A stretch of DNA of 64,000 nt from Nodosilinea sp. LEGE 06152 (GCF_015207525.1 NZ_JADEWR010000001.1:1-64000); one strand, 5' to 3'. Positions 43,641-53,023 are shown, numbered from the stretch's first letter. Made by a program: numbers and translations. The notes: generated by a model from the letters alone, not told the origin.

Positions 43641-44069
43641 ATGACTATCGCCGCTATGCTGCAAATTACGCCCCGCACCGCTATTCCCCTCAGCGATATT
43701 GAGCTGAGTGCCGTTCGCTCCCAGGGGGCGGGGGGCCAAAACGTAAATAAGGTGTCCACCGCCATTCACCTGCGGTTTGATATCAATGCCTCCTCCCTGT
43801 CGCCGCTCTACAAAGAGCGCCTGCTGGCTCTCAACGACAGCCGCATCACCCAGGATGGGGTGATCATCATCAAAGCTCAGCAGCACCGCACCCAGGAGCA
43901 AAACAAAGAAGACGCCCTCAATCGCCTCAAGGCTTTGATTCAGAGCGTCACCGTTACCCCCAAAAAGCGTAAGCCTACCAAACCGTCCAAAAGCGCTCAG
44001 AGAAAGCGGCTCGACAGCAAAACCAAACGCAGCCAAATTAAGGCCCAGCGCGGCAACGTGCGAGATTAG
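43641..44069 (+). CDS. arfB: Peptidyl-tRNA hydrolase ArfB (ribosome rescue)
   Basis: ArfB (YaeJ/ICT1) releases stalled peptides from ribosomes with no stop codon. The 142-residue protein has the catalytic GGQ (Gly31-Gly32-Gln33 in RSQGAGGQNVNKVST) and a long basic C-terminal tail (KKRKPTKPSKSAQRKRLDSKTKRSQIK) that enters the empty mRNA channel. It lacks the codon-recognition domain of release factors, as expected. An internal ATG five codons later (MLQITP) could be the real start. It is divergent from the TPM gene. Confidence 0.94.
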   Translation: MTIAAMLQITPRTAIPLSDIELSAVRSQGAGGQNVNKVSTAIHLRFDINASSLSPLYKERLLALNDSRITQDGVIIIKAQQHRTQEQNKEDALNRLKALIQSVTVTPKKRKPTKPSKSAQRKRLDSKTKRSQIKAQRGNVRD

Positions 44070-44130
44070 AACAGTGCGATCGCTCCCGTAGCGCACCTGC
44101 GACAAACCTTAATCCAATGATGTTTCCAGC

Positions 44131-44600
44131 TAATACCAAATCCGAGTCACACAACCCCGATTTGTAACCGGTACCTCGTAGGGAGCATTGCACTGCAATG
44201 TCCCTAAAAATCAGGGGTACACAGACAGGACTTGCTCTATAAATAGCCGTCCCTTCGACTTCGCTCAGGGACCGACTATGGCTATTTTTATCGTTGGGGG
44301 TGCCGCGCTAGCGGCATGGACGATTGGTATAAGAAACGTCACAAAAAAAAACTAGCGAAAAGCAGTATTAGCTGAGGCTAAAACACCGCTTTTTGCTGTC
44401 TCATGCCAAACTTGAGTCGCAAAAAAACCAAATCAAAACAGGTACCTTGTAGGGGAAAACAGACATTTGCCCTTAACCAATGGGGGCAGGCAGCAGCTAG
44501 AGTTTGCTGTAAAAATAGCCGTCCCATTGATTTCACTCAGGGAACGGCTATGGCTGTTTGTATTGTTAAGGGTGCCGCACCAGCGACATGGACGAATGGT
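44131..44600 (+). repeat. Diverged tandem duplication of a repeat block
   Basis: Two related blocks occupy most of the 532-bp gap 44070-44601. Both contain ACCAAATC, GGTACCTYGTAGGG, TTGCTNTAAAAATAGCCGTCCC, a TTCGACTTCGCTCAGGG-like motif and GGTGCCGC...GACATGGACGA (about 44131-44330 and 44405-44600). The first block also contains the TAATACCAAAT leader and a degraded palindrome. No gene is supported. Confidence 0.6.
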
Positions 44601-44601
44601 G

Positions 44602-45060
44602 CTAAACGCTGAGGCTGGTTTCGTTCTGTTTGCCGGGTACCACAAATGCGAAATACCCCGCAATTAGAGCAGTCAAAGCGTTGAACCAAACGTTGTTGCC
44701 AAAAATCGGCATGACACCAAAGGTGGTGTTAGCCAGAGGCAGCAGGCCCATAACGGCAATTAACAGGTAGGAAATAGCAAAGAACCGATTATACAGACGG
44801 GCACCGCTGACAGTTTTAGATGCAGCAGCCATGCCTAGAAGGCCAACCGTTAGATGGACCAGGTTGTGCATTAAGTTGGTCGGAAAAAGGCCAAACAGGT
44901 AGCCAAACCCTTTCACATAGGCATCGCCAAAATTGGTTGACAGAGGGGCAACACCGGCAACATCGGGCGAGGGCAGGGATACCAGGGCTGGGAAAAAGCC
45001 AGCTATACCCAGGGCTGTAAATAAAACGCCCAAAATTAGCGCACAATTGCGTTCGCTCAT
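44602..45060 (-). CDS. DUF4383 membrane protein
   Basis: This 152-residue integral membrane protein has four hydrophobic segments (CALILGVLFTALGIAGFFPAL; LMHNLVHLTVGLLGMAA; NRFFAISYLLIAVMGLLPLA; WFNALTALIAGYFAFVV). It carries the family pattern GLFPTNLMHNLVHLTVG. DUF4383 proteins are common in cyanobacteria and actinobacteria and are of unknown function. The ATG at 45060 is used; a GTG directly upstream is also in frame. An AGGA site precedes both. Confidence 0.87.
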   Translation of the reverse strand: MSERNCALILGVLFTALGIAGFFPALVSLPSPDVAGVAPLSTNFGDAYVKGFGYLFGLFPTNLMHNLVHLTVGLLGMAAASKTVSGARLYNRFFAISYLLIAVMGLLPLANTTFGVMPIFGNNVWFNALTALIAGYFAFVVPGKQNETSLSV

Positions 45061-45574
45061 CACGTTACTATCCTTTGATTTAGAGTTGATTTGGGTTGGA
45101 CACAGAAGCTTGCTTTAGAGCGACAAAGAACCGTCAAGATGGCCAAAGACTAGACCTGGAGGGGTATCGCAGCTTTGTTAACGGTAAACCCACGACGCTT
45201 GGTGGGGTTCCTGCCAAATTACCTAGAAGGGTGAGTAACCAGGGTCGATAAAACAACCTGTTCCAGGCGATATGGCGATCGCTCTACGTTCAAAGTAAAC
45301 AAACTTTCTCAACCCGGTAATCAACCAGAATATAGAGATATTTCTCTGGCGAATGCTTAAGTTATGCTCCAATTTATTTAAGCTTTTAGCCACGTAGTTT
45401 ATAAGGGCCTATTTTTTCTAAAAGTACCTATTCTTCTACCCTTCACCAACTGCTAGTAATCTCACGTTCATCAGCTTCGACCATACTCCCTATGACACCA
45501 AAAAAAGGCGGATAGCGTAAATGCTATCCGCCTTTCTAGCTAGCCAGAGCAAAGCCGTGGGCTAGACCGCCCAA
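45061..45574. other. Intergenic region between DUF4383 gene and dnaK
   Basis: This 514-bp AT-rich stretch contains the dnaK terminator (listed separately) at its right end and the DUF4383 promoter at its left. The part 45240-45480 has no recognisable gene, RNA or repeat. Confidence 0.5.
45500..45535 (-). terminator. Rho-independent terminator of dnaK
   Basis: A perfect 13-bp stem, AAAGGCGGATAGC / GCTATCCGCCTTT, with a 6-base loop is followed on the minus strand by seven T residues. It lies about 40 bp after the dnaK stop. Few other terminators in the window are this clear. Confidence 0.92.
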
Positions 45575-47482
45575 TTAGCTGTTCGAGCCAGGCTCAGAGA
45601 ACTCAGCATCGATCACATCGTCGCCACCGGAGCTATCGCTGGGGGTAGCGTCGGGGCCGGGGGCTGCACCGGCGTCGCCGCCTGCTTGCTGGTACAGGTT
45701 GGTGCTGATGCCGTACAGGGTCTGCTGCAGTTCGCCCGTGAGGGTTTTGATGGTGTCAAAGTCCTCAGCGGCGATCGCATCGCGCAGCGCCTTGATTTGC
45801 TCCTCGGCTTTCTCCTTATCGGCAGCGGGCACCTTGTCGCCCATGTCGCTCAGCTGCTTCTCGGCCTGGTAGGCCAGCGAGTCAGCCTGGTTCTTGAGGT
45901 CGATGTGCTCCCGACGCTCTTTGTCAGCGGCGGCGTTGGCTTCGGCATCCTTCACCATGCGCTCGACTTCGTTGTCGTCAAGGGTGGAGGCACCCGAGAT
46001 GGTGATGGTCTGCTCTTTGCCGGTGCCCTTGTCTTTGGCGGTGACATTGAGAATGCCGTTGGCATCGATGTCAAAAATCACCTCGATTTGGGGCACGCCA
46101 CGGGGAGCGGCAGGAATGCCAGAGAGCTGGAAGGTACCCAGGCTCTTGTTGTCGCTGGCCATTTCGCGCTCGCCCTGGAGCACTTTGATCTCCACGTTGG
46201 TCTGGCCGTCTTGGGCAGTCGAGAACACCTCCGACTTCTTGGTGGGAATGGTGGTGTTGCGGGGGATAAGCTTGGTCATCACGCCGCCCAGGGTTTCGAC
46301 ACCCAGCGACAGGGGGGTGACATCCAGCAGCAGAATGTCTTTGACTTCACCAGCCAGCACGCCGCCCTGAATGGCAGCACCGACTGCGACCACCTCATCG
46401 GGGTTCACGGTTTCGTTGGGCTCTTTGTCGAGGGTGCGCTTCACCACATCCTTAATCGCAGGAATGCGGGTCGAACCACCTACCAGCACCACCTCGTCGA
46501 TGGCGCTCTTAGCGATCTTGGCGTCTTTAAGTGCCTGCTCGACCGGAATCCGGCAGCGATCAATCAGATCAGCGCACAGCTCCTCAAACTTACCTCGGGT
46601 GAGGGTCATCTCCAGGTGCTTGGGGCCGTCCTGGGTGGCGGTGATGAAGGGCAGGTTAATATCGGCCTGGGTAACGCTGGACAACTCAATTTTGGCTTTT
46701 TCAGCGGCCTCGGTCAGGCGCTGCAGGGCCTGCTTGTCTTTGCGCAGGTCGATGCCTTCCATTTTCTGGAACTCACCGGCCAGGTAGTCAACGATCTTCT
46801 TGTCGAAGTCGTCGCCGCCTAGGTGGGTGTCGCCCGAGGTGGCCAGCACCTCAAACACGCCGTCGCCCACTTCGAGAATGGAGACGTCGAAGGTACCACC
46901 ACCGAGGTCAAACACCAGAATGGTTTCGTTGCTCTTGCGATCGAGACCGTAGGCCAGCGATGCAGCGGTCGGCTCGTTGATGATGCGCAGCACTTCGAGA
47001 CCGGCAATTTTACCGGCATCTTTGGTGGCCTGACGCTGGGAGTCGTTGAAGTAGGCCGGCACGGTGATCACGGCCTGGGTCACTTTTTCGCCCAGATACT
47101 TACCGGCGTCGTCGGCTAGCTTGCGCAGAATCTGCGCCGAAATTTCTTCAGGTGAGAACTGCTGACCCGCTTGAGGACAGTCAATCTTGACGTTATTGCC
47201 TACGTTCATCACTTTGTAGGCGACTTCGGTAGACTCGGTTTTGACCTCGTCAAAGCGACGACCAATGAAGCGCTTGACTGAATAAAAGGTGTTTTCAGTG
47301 TTCATTACCGCCTGGCGCTTGGCAATCTGACCCACTAGGCGATCGCCGTTCTTGGCGTAGGCCACGACCGAGGGAGTGGTCCGAAAGCCTTCAGCGTTGG
47401 CGATAACGGTGGGTTTGCCCCCTTCCATGACGGCAACCACAGAGTTGGTAGTTCCTAAGTCAATTCCAACTACTTTACCCAT
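45575..47482 (-). CDS. dnaK: Molecular chaperone DnaK (Hsp70)
   Basis: The 635-residue Hsp70 opens [26 protein letters not shown], with phosphate loops [14 protein letters not shown] and [13 protein letters not shown], interdomain linker [17 protein letters not shown], substrate-binding domain, helical lid and acidic tail ending [13 protein letters not shown]. The EEVD ending of eukaryotic Hsp70 is absent, as in bacteria. The start at ATG 47482 gives the usual N-terminus; an upstream in-frame ATG reads through repeat sequence. No grpE or dnaJ is adjacent, so this is probably one of several cyanobacterial dnaK copies. A C-rich tract lies upstream on the coding strand. Confidence 0.97.
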   Translation of the reverse strand: MGKVVGIDLGTTNSVVAVMEGGKPTVIANAEGFRTTPSVVAYAKNGDRLVGQIAKRQAVMNTENTFYSVKRFIGRRFDEVKTESTEVAYKVMNVGNNVKIDCPQAGQQFSPEEISAQILRKLADDAGKYLGEKVTQAVITVPAYFNDSQRQATKDAGKIAGLEVLRIINEPTAASLAYGLDRKSNETILVFDLGGGTFDVSILEVGDGVFEVLATSGDTHLGGDDFDKKIVDYLAGEFQKMEGIDLRKDKQALQRLTEAAEKAKIELSSVTQADINLPFITATQDGPKHLEMTLTRGKFEELCADLIDRCRIPVEQALKDAKIAKSAIDEVVLVGGSTRIPAIKDVVKRTLDKEPNETVNPDEVVAVGAAIQGGVLAGEVKDILLLDVTPLSLGVETLGGVMTKLIPRNTTIPTKKSEVFSTAQDGQTNVEIKVLQGEREMASDNKSLGTFQLSGIPAAPRGVPQIEVIFDIDANGILNVTAKDKGTGKEQTITISGASTLDDNEVERMVKDAEANAAADKERREHIDLKNQADSLAYQAEKQLSDMGDKVPAADKEKAEEQIKALRDAIAAEDFDTIKTLTGELQQTLYGISTNLYQQAGGDAGAAPGPDATPSDSSGGDDVIDAEFSEPGSNS

Positions 47483-47577
47483 GTTTTCTTTCTTTACTCC
47501 GGCTTGACAGCTATATCTATAGTGCTTGCAAAGCCTCTTTCTCTGAAGGAGGGGATACCGAACCGCCGAAGGCGGGG

Positions 47578-47635
47578 TGGAGTAGGGGGAGTGGGGAGGA
47601 GGGTAGGAGGGTGGATGGGTAGATGAGTGGTGAAG
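47578..47635 (+). repeat. G-rich tract between dnaK and DUF2442 gene
   Basis: The plus strand reads GTAGGGGGAGTGGGGAGGAG followed by GGGTAGGAGGGTGGATGGG units. For dnaK, which is on the minus strand, this is a C-rich tract upstream of the start, the same polarity as the tracts before 38502 and 39402. Confidence 0.6.
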
Positions 47636-47642
47636 GATTCCG

Positions 47643-47945
47643 CTAATTTTTTCTCTGGCGGGTGAGTAGCCAGCGGTCAAAGGAGCGTTGACTTTCGCTG
47701 CTGCGTCGGCCAGCTAGCAAGCCTTCTATACCAATATGCTCGTCCAGGTCAGGCCACTCGATCGCGTAGCCATCGCCCAGCAGTTGCCAACGACTTCTTT
47801 CCTCAGCGGTGCCGTGCAGCAGACGAGGATACCAAGTTAGAGGCACGGTCAGGCTCCGACCATCGGCCAGTTCAACCATCAGCTTCTCGGAGTCTACAGA
47901 AACCGCTGCCGCAAGAGGTTCAGTCTCAAGGGTCAAAGTAGTCAT
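47643..47945 (-). CDS. DUF2442 protein
   Basis: This 100-residue protein is of the DUF2442 family ([65 protein letters not shown]). The family resembles the N-terminal domain of NADH-nitrate/AbrB-like small proteins, and its molecular function is unknown. It overlaps the preceding DUF4160 gene by 20 bp; the two families are regularly found as neighbours in cyanobacteria and behave like a two-gene cassette, sometimes suspected to be a toxin-antitoxin pair. The basic tail ([19 protein letters not shown]) could bind nucleic acid (inference). Confidence 0.9.
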   Translation of the reverse strand: MTTLTLETEPLAAAVSVDSEKLMVELADGRSLTVPLTWYPRLLHGTAEERSRWQLLGDGYAIEWPDLDEHIGIEGLLAGRRSSESQRSFDRWLLTRQRKN

Positions 47946-48162
47946 GCCACGCCTCTAAAATTGCGTTTTGGTTATCTTGAATGATCTTGGCAATCGTTGT
48001 GAGTTCGTGATCTTTGAAGCCTCGGTTTTTCTCTAATTTAACTGGGCTGAGCCAGAACTTGGCGATCTGGCGATCGCGCTTAGCGTGAATGTGGGCAGGT
48101 TCGCCTCGATCAGAGCTGAAGAAGATAAAACTGTAGGGGCCAACTTGGAGCACTGTAGGCAT
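47926..48162 (-). CDS. DUF4160 protein
   Basis: This 78-residue protein is of the DUF4160 family, recognised by YSFIFFSSDRGEPAHIHAKRDRQIAKFWLSPVKL and the closing EAWHDYFDP. The conserved EPxHIHV-like motif (EPAHIHAKR) suggests a metal- or phosphate-binding His pair, but no activity is established. It is the first gene of the DUF4160-DUF2442 pair with overlapping ends. It lies 51 bp from the stop of a hypothetical gene on the same strand. Confidence 0.9.
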   Translation of the reverse strand: MPTVLQVGPYSFIFFSSDRGEPAHIHAKRDRQIAKFWLSPVKLEKNRGFKDHELTTIAKIIQDNQNAILEAWHDYFDP

Positions 48163-48213
48163 TGCGACGAACTAGACACACCCAAACGTTAATCACTGGT
48201 TAGACGTGAAAGG

Positions 48214-48678
48214 TTAACCGTTTTTCACCAGGTCATGCTCGCCTAGAGCGGTGAGGCGCAGGTTGGCGATCGCGCGCTTATACACAACAATTAACCCCTG
48301 CTCGGCCAGTCGCTCCAGCAATCGCTGGCGATCGTACGCGGGCACCCGGCGGTGAATTTGGTCGGGGTGAATTCTGCCGCCCAGGCACGACCTGAGAATC
48401 AGCAGTTCGTCGGGGGTGACGGGCCACACTGAAAGGCTGAGCCTGAGCAGGGTTTTGCCCGTCAGCGTCAGGCCGAACTGGGCGATGGCGTGGTCGTAGT
48501 CAAGCCAGCCGCGATCGCGCAGAGTGTGGCAGGCCCGCTCGCGCTGGCGCAGAGAGCTTTTTCGCTCGATGGGCAGTGCGGTGAGGGCGGTGCAACTGCC
48601 GCCAGCGGCTTTGAGTTGCTGCAAAAGAGCCAGCTCAAGGGAGGATGGGGCTAGAGAGGTCGTCTGGGTCGCACTCAT
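48214..48678 (-). CDS. Hypothetical protein with winged-helix-like repeats
   Basis: No named family. The 154-residue soluble protein seems to contain two related winged-helix-like halves (ELALLQQLKAAGGSCTALTALP...RERACHTLRDRGWLDYD...FGLTLTGKTLLRL and PDELLILRSCLGGRIHPDQIHRRVPAYDRQRLLERLAEQGLIVVY...LRLTALGEHDL). Each half ends in a wing of the type xxLTxxGxxxL, the arrangement of MarR- or PadR-like DNA-binding folds. It could be a DNA-binding regulator. It is divergent from the large TPR gene at 48845. Confidence 0.7.
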   Translation of the reverse strand: MSATQTTSLAPSSLELALLQQLKAAGGSCTALTALPIERKSSLRQRERACHTLRDRGWLDYDHAIAQFGLTLTGKTLLRLSLSVWPVTPDELLILRSCLGGRIHPDQIHRRVPAYDRQRLLERLAEQGLIVVYKRAIANLRLTALGEHDLVKNG

Positions 48679-48844
48679 CAGGGCTGAAAATGATTGGGTT
48701 GTCCTGAAACGATTGGCGTGGTGGTGAAGTCTAATGGAAGGGGGCGGAGCAATAGCACCTGGAGCTAAACCCAGCCAATGGTGTGCTAGTTGCGTGCTAG
48801 TTCATAGTAACTAGTTTTACCATGCCGTCTGCATCTTACCCACT

Positions 48845-51196
48845 GTGACCGCTGCTGTGTCTTTGAATTCTCAAACCTACCTGGGGCACAACCAGGAAGC
48901 CTACCAGGAGCTGCGACTGGCGCTGCAACTCAATCTGCGACGCCAGCTGCTGATTGCGGTCTGCGACGATGTGGCTCTGCAAGAACAGCTGGCCCAGCGT
49001 CTGGAGGCCAACTTTAGCCCCCTGCCCGAGACGGTACCCCTGGCTCCAGAGGTGCGGGCGCGGCAGTTTACCCTAGTCACGCTGCGGCTCGGCGGCGATC
49101 GCCCCGACCTGGTGCGAGAGGTGCTGCTGTGGCTGAAGCAGCAGCGTCGGCTCCAGAGCAGCTTGCCGACCACGCCCGTGTTTCAAATTGTGGGCATTGA
49201 CCAACTCACGCGCCAGTCGCCCACGGTGCAAAATCGGTTTTTGGCCTCGCTGATTCGCGTCGATGCCCTGCTTACCCAGCTCGATTGTCGTCTTTTGGTG
49301 TGGGTACCGCGCCCCTGGCTGGGCAAAATTCGCCAGTCGGTGCCGGGCTTTTGGCGATCGCGCAGCGGTCTGTTTGAGTTCGCAGGTGAACCTAGCCCCC
49401 TGCCGGCTCCGATCGCAGCCCCGGCGACTAAACTCAATGCAACCCCAGCTACAGCCAGCCCGGCAACCGAGTCTCCCGGCCTCTGGCGAGTGCTGCGCGA
49501 CGATCTCTCCACCTTTGAGCCGCCTATTGCGCCTGCCGCAGAGGAAACACCCCCGGCTCCTGCCCCTCAGCACAAGCCCGTTACCCCGCCCAATCTCCCC
49601 ACACTCTTAGATGCGGCGGCCAGAGCGCTAGAGCCGCCTCAGTCAGCCCAGCCCCAGCGCGACACTGTTTCTCAAGGTGACAATGTCTCCCAGGGCTACG
49701 TCGTGCATACGCACGGGACATCGGAGCAGGGCGTACTTTCAAGCGTCATTATGCCGCCTGTGGGGGCCACCGCCGCTGAAACCCTGGCAGCGCTGCAGCG
49801 GGTAGAGCCCATTTTGCCTGCGCCAGCCGCCGCCGAGGCTGCCCCCTCTAACCCTGAAGGTCGGTCACCGGCGGCTGCCCTGCAGCTGCCTCCAGACCTG
49901 GCCCAGGATGCCGAACTGGTGAACCTGTGGCGCTACGTGCAGGGTTTAATTGATCAGCAGGCGGGGCCAATGACCCTGGCGCGGGCCTACCTGGCGCTGG
50001 GTCAGATGGGGCGCGATCGCCTGGCGGTAGATGCCCCGGCCGCTAGCGTGCTGGACTTTGCGATGGCCGTGTACGATCGCGCGATCGCAGGCCTGCCTGA
50101 GGGCAGCACCGACTGGTGCGATGCCCTCAACGACCTGGCCAGCCTCTACTGGCTCCAGGGGCAGCAGGCGGGCATGATCGACCCCGCCCCCTGGCTGCGG
50201 CGCAGTGCTCAAACCTATGAAAAAGCCCTCCAGGATGGTCGGGCTATCCCCGCCGATACGCTGGGGCGGATTGCTGGCAACCTGGGCACAGTCTACGGCC
50301 TCTTGGCCAACCTCGAAGATCCGGTACCGTGCCTGGAAAAGGCGGTAACGGCCTATCAAACAGCCCTGGAGCACAGCCCGGCGGCACTATCGCCCATCGA
50401 CTACGCCAACCTGCAAAACAGCCTGGGCGCGATTCACTGGCGGCTGGCTCAGCACGATGACCCCCAGCACCACCTGCCCCTGGCGATCGCGGCCTACAGC
50501 GAGGCCCTGGCCCACCGCACCGCCGCCGAAGCCCCGATCGAGTACGCCATGGTTCAAAACAACCTGGGCATTGCCTACTGGAGTTTGGCCCAGCACCAGC
50601 AGCCGGTATTTTTGCTCGAACGGGCGATCGTCGCCTACCGAGCTGCCCTTCAGTACCGCACCCCTGCTGCCGCCCCCGCTGGCTGTGCCGCCACCGCCAA
50701 CAACCTGGGCACCGCCTACTGGGACTTGGCCCAGCAGGTAGATCTAAGAAGTAAGGGGCAAACCTCAGCGGGGGCCGATGGTCAGAGCCATGCCCCAGGC
50801 AGCGACGACCGCCTTAACGCTCTTCAGCAGGCCGTAGCCGCCTATGAAATGGCCCTGATGGCCGCCGAAACCGCTCTGCAAGAGTCGCCGCCCCCCACCC
50901 TGGGGTTTGATCTGTGGGCCACCTGCCACAGCGCCGGGGTCGTCCACGACCAGCTTGCCCAGGCGCTGCCCGAAGCCCAAACCGAAGCCCGCGAGCATCA
51001 CCTAGACGCGGCCCTGCGCTACTACCTGCTGGCCTACGAAGGCTGGCGCGATAGCCCCCATCAGCTAGAGGTGCTGCTCACCGCTCTGGTGTACAACGCC
51101 CACCTCACCTTTGAGATCTTCGGCATTCCGGGGCAGCAGGCGGTGCTCTCTAAGCTGCCGGGTGAGTTGCTGCCCCAGGTGCTTAGGCGGCTGTAG
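48845..51196 (+). CDS. Large TPR-repeat protein with degenerate ATPase-like N-terminus
   Basis: The 783-residue protein starts with GTG. Residues about 20-190 resemble a STAND/AAA-type core (RRQLLIAVCDDVALQEQLAQRLE, LRLGGDRPDLVREVLLWLKQQRR, FQIVGIDQLTRQSPTVQNRFLASL, DCRLLVWVPRPWL), but the Walker A lysine loop is missing. A Pro/Ala-rich linker (about 195-350) leads to TPR-type repeats (about 365-690: YANLQNSLGAIHWRLAQ, YAMVQNNLGIAYWSLAQ, CAATANNLGTAYWDLAQQ). It is probably a scaffold. The family is widespread in cyanobacteria with unknown role. A G-rich repeat tract follows the stop immediately. Confidence 0.8.
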   Translation: MTAAVSLNSQTYLGHNQEAYQELRLALQLNLRRQLLIAVCDDVALQEQLAQRLEANFSPLPETVPLAPEVRARQFTLVTLRLGGDRPDLVREVLLWLKQQRRLQSSLPTTPVFQIVGIDQLTRQSPTVQNRFLASLIRVDALLTQLDCRLLVWVPRPWLGKIRQSVPGFWRSRSGLFEFAGEPSPLPAPIAAPATKLNATPATASPATESPGLWRVLRDDLSTFEPPIAPAAEETPPAPAPQHKPVTPPNLPTLLDAAARALEPPQSAQPQRDTVSQGDNVSQGYVVHTHGTSEQGVLSSVIMPPVGATAAETLAALQRVEPILPAPAAAEAAPSNPEGRSPAAALQLPPDLAQDAELVNLWRYVQGLIDQQAGPMTLARAYLALGQMGRDRLAVDAPAASVLDFAMAVYDRAIAGLPEGSTDWCDALNDLASLYWLQGQQAGMIDPAPWLRRSAQTYEKALQDGRAIPADTLGRIAGNLGTVYGLLANLEDPVPCLEKAVTAYQTALEHSPAALSPIDYANLQNSLGAIHWRLAQHDDPQHHLPLAIAAYSEALAHRTAAEAPIEYAMVQNNLGIAYWSLAQHQQPVFLLERAIVAYRAALQYRTPAAAPAGCAATANNLGTAYWDLAQQVDLRSKGQTSAGADGQSHAPGSDDRLNALQQAVAAYEMALMAAETALQESPPPTLGFDLWATCHSAGVVHDQLAQALPEAQTEAREHHLDAALRYYLLAYEGWRDSPHQLEVLLTALVYNAHLTFEIFGIPGQQAVLSKLPGELLPQVLRRL

Positions 51197-51345
51197 GGGA
51201 ATGTGGGTGGGGAGTTGGGTGGGCGGGTAGGTGGGTGGATGTGTGGATGTGTGGATGTGTGGATGTGTGGATGTGTGGGTGTGTGGATGTGTGGGCGGGT
51301 AGGTGGGTGGATGTGTGGGCGGGTAGGTGGGTGGGTGCGTGGGTG
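51196..51345 (+). repeat. G-rich octanucleotide tandem tract
   Basis: About 150 bp of GTGTGGAT units (five or more in a row from about 51239) mixed with GGGTAGGT/GGGTGGAT units. It begins at the TPR stop codon. It occupies half of the 307-bp gap before hemJ; the rest holds an AAATCTAAAATCCAAGATCC repeat and ordinary sequence. Confidence 0.75.
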
Positions 51346-51503
51346 GCTTCAGAATCACAAATCTAAAATCCAAGATCCAAGATCATTAAGAACCGTCGCG
51401 CCTGTCTTCTCAAGGGCAAACCCTTGCATGACAATGGAAAGCGTACTTAACGGTTTGCAACATCCCGTCAGAGCGCTGCTTTCGTCGGGCTGAAGGAAAG
51501 ACT

Positions 51504-52094
51504 ATGGCCTATTACTGGTTCAAAGCGTTTCACATTATTGGGGTGGTGGTGTGGTTTGCCGGGTTGTTTTACTTGGTGCGCCTGTTCATCTACCACGTTG
51601 AGGCCGAGGCTGAGCCAGAACCGGCCCAGGGCATTCTCAAAAAGCAGTACACCCTGATGGAGAAGCGCCTTTACAGCATCATTACTACCCCCGGTATGGT
51701 GGTGACGGTGGCCATGGCGGTGGGGCTGCTGGTGCAAATGCCTGAGTACCTCAAAGACGGCTGGATGCACGCCAAGCTTGGCCTGGTAGCCGTGCTGCTG
51801 GTTTACCATCACTACTGTGGTCGGCTGATGCGGCAGCTGCATCGGGGCGAGTGTCAGTGGTCGAGTCAGCAGCTGCGGGCTCTCAACGAAGCCCCAACTC
51901 TGCTGCTGGTGGCGATCGTTATGCTGGTAATCTTTAAGAACAACTTTCCTACTGGGGTAACGACCTGGTTGATGGTGGGGCTGGTGGTGTTTATGGCCGC
52001 AACCATTCAGCTCTACGCCCGTAAACGGCGGCTCGATAAAGAAAAAGAGATTCTGGGTGCTACCCCTGAGCCTCAGGCCCTGCAAAATTCCTGA
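51504..52094 (+). CDS. hemJ: Protoporphyrinogen IX oxidase HemJ
   Basis: HemJ oxidises protoporphyrinogen IX to protoporphyrin IX in haem and chlorophyll synthesis; it is the usual enzyme of cyanobacteria. The 196-residue membrane protein has four to five helices. Key features are YYWFKAFHIIGVVVWFAGLFYLVRLFIYH, GWMHAKLGLVAVLLVYHHYCG and LRALNEAPTLLLVAIVMLVIFK. Conserved His residues in the first and third helices and Lys in MHAKL are in place. GAAGGAAAG precedes the ATG. The C-terminal extension (RLDKEKEILGATPEP) is hydrophilic. Confidence 0.93.
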   Translation: MAYYWFKAFHIIGVVVWFAGLFYLVRLFIYHVEAEAEPEPAQGILKKQYTLMEKRLYSIITTPGMVVTVAMAVGLLVQMPEYLKDGWMHAKLGLVAVLLVYHHYCGRLMRQLHRGECQWSSQQLRALNEAPTLLLVAIVMLVIFKNNFPTGVTTWLMVGLVVFMAATIQLYARKRRLDKEKEILGATPEPQALQNS

Positions 52095-52167
52095 ATGTGT
52101 TAATCGTCCCTAGGCCAAGCCGGCAATGCTTGGACGCCACCCCGGTGAGGGTCAATGAGGGAGAGCA

Positions 52168-52881
52168 ATGAGCAAATGGGAGCACTGGCTGTTGCCAGGC
52201 ATATTGGCCGCTGTTGGGGTTCCTTTTTTAATTGCTGGAGGAGTCATTCGGGTGATTTTGCCCCGGACGATCGCTACTCATGCCCAGGAGGTAGCCCGAC
52301 TGCGGGTGGCCACCGCTGACACGCTCAATGAGCGGGGGGCGCGGGTGCTGCTGGAGGGCTGGGTCAGCGATCGCACCGCCCCCAGCGATCGCCCGCCCCT
52401 GGTGGCCTATAACGAGTACCAGCGGGTGCGCCGCGATGGCGAATGGGAGTGGGACAACGTGCGCAGCTACGCCCCTACCCTGTGGGTGCAAATTCCGGGG
52501 GGTGAGGTGGAGATTATGGCGGAATACACCCTGCGCTCTACGGCTTCCAAAGTCGAGGACGGTCGCGATCGCGTCTATGAAGGCTTTCAGGTTGAGGATC
52601 CAATTTTGGTGTTGGGCACCCTTACTGTTGTGGGCGATTCGCGAAGCGTTCGGGAACCGACTTGGAACGAGTATCCGTCCCGGAATCAGCCCGTGGTAGG
52701 GGAGGCCGAAATTGGGTATGAAACTAAGGCCGACTATTTAGTCACGCTAAAGCGCGAGCAGTTCACCGCTCGCTGGCTGGGGCTGCTGTTTCTGGTGTTG
52801 GGCAGTCTGCTTACCCTCAGTGCAGTGGTAACGGCCTACCTAATCTGGCACGGACGCCTTAATCTCTTTGCCGATTCTTAA
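52168..52881 (+). CDS. Two-helix membrane protein of unknown function (GIDE-like)
   Basis: The 237-residue protein has a hydrophobic helix near each end (WLLPGILAAVGVPFLIAGGVIRVIL; LGLLFLVLGSLLTLSAVVTAYLIW) and a soluble domain between them: ARVLLEGWVSDRTAP, PPLVAYNEYQRVRRDGEWEWDNVRSYAPTLWVQIPGG, FQVEDPILVLGTLTVVGD. This resembles the extracytosolic/beta-rich domain of GIDE-like proteins and related hypotheticals. A basic residue-rich region carries no catalytic motif. A GGGAGAG site precedes the ATG. It starts 73 bp after hemJ and may be cotranscribed. Confidence 0.72.
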   Translation: MSKWEHWLLPGILAAVGVPFLIAGGVIRVILPRTIATHAQEVARLRVATADTLNERGARVLLEGWVSDRTAPSDRPPLVAYNEYQRVRRDGEWEWDNVRSYAPTLWVQIPGGEVEIMAEYTLRSTASKVEDGRDRVYEGFQVEDPILVLGTLTVVGDSRSVREPTWNEYPSRNQPVVGEAEIGYETKADYLVTLKREQFTARWLGLLFLVLGSLLTLSAVVTAYLIWHGRLNLFADS

Positions 52882-53023
52882 AAGAACGACCCAGAGTGGG
52901 GGCAAGGCCGGGGGGATGGAACAGGCGATCGCAGCCAAACTACACCAAACTTTTATCGGTGTGGCCTCAGCGAAATGCCACATTAGGGCGTAATGACCTT
53001 AACTCACCCTGAGAGGCTAGCCC

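Noticed and set aside
45686..46822. 378-codon open frame on the plus strand inside dnaK
   Set aside because: It is the antisense shadow of dnaK; its composition (His, Gly, Leu, Val) mirrors the Hsp70 codons.
47483..47680. 66-residue N-terminal extension of DnaK
   Set aside because: It would translate the C-rich repeat tract (Pro/His/Ser-rich). The ATG at 47482 gives the standard DnaK N-terminus and has a GGAG site upstream.
51196..51345. CRISPR-like array
   Set aside because: The units are 8-bp simple repeats without unique spacers of constant length. No cas genes are in the window.
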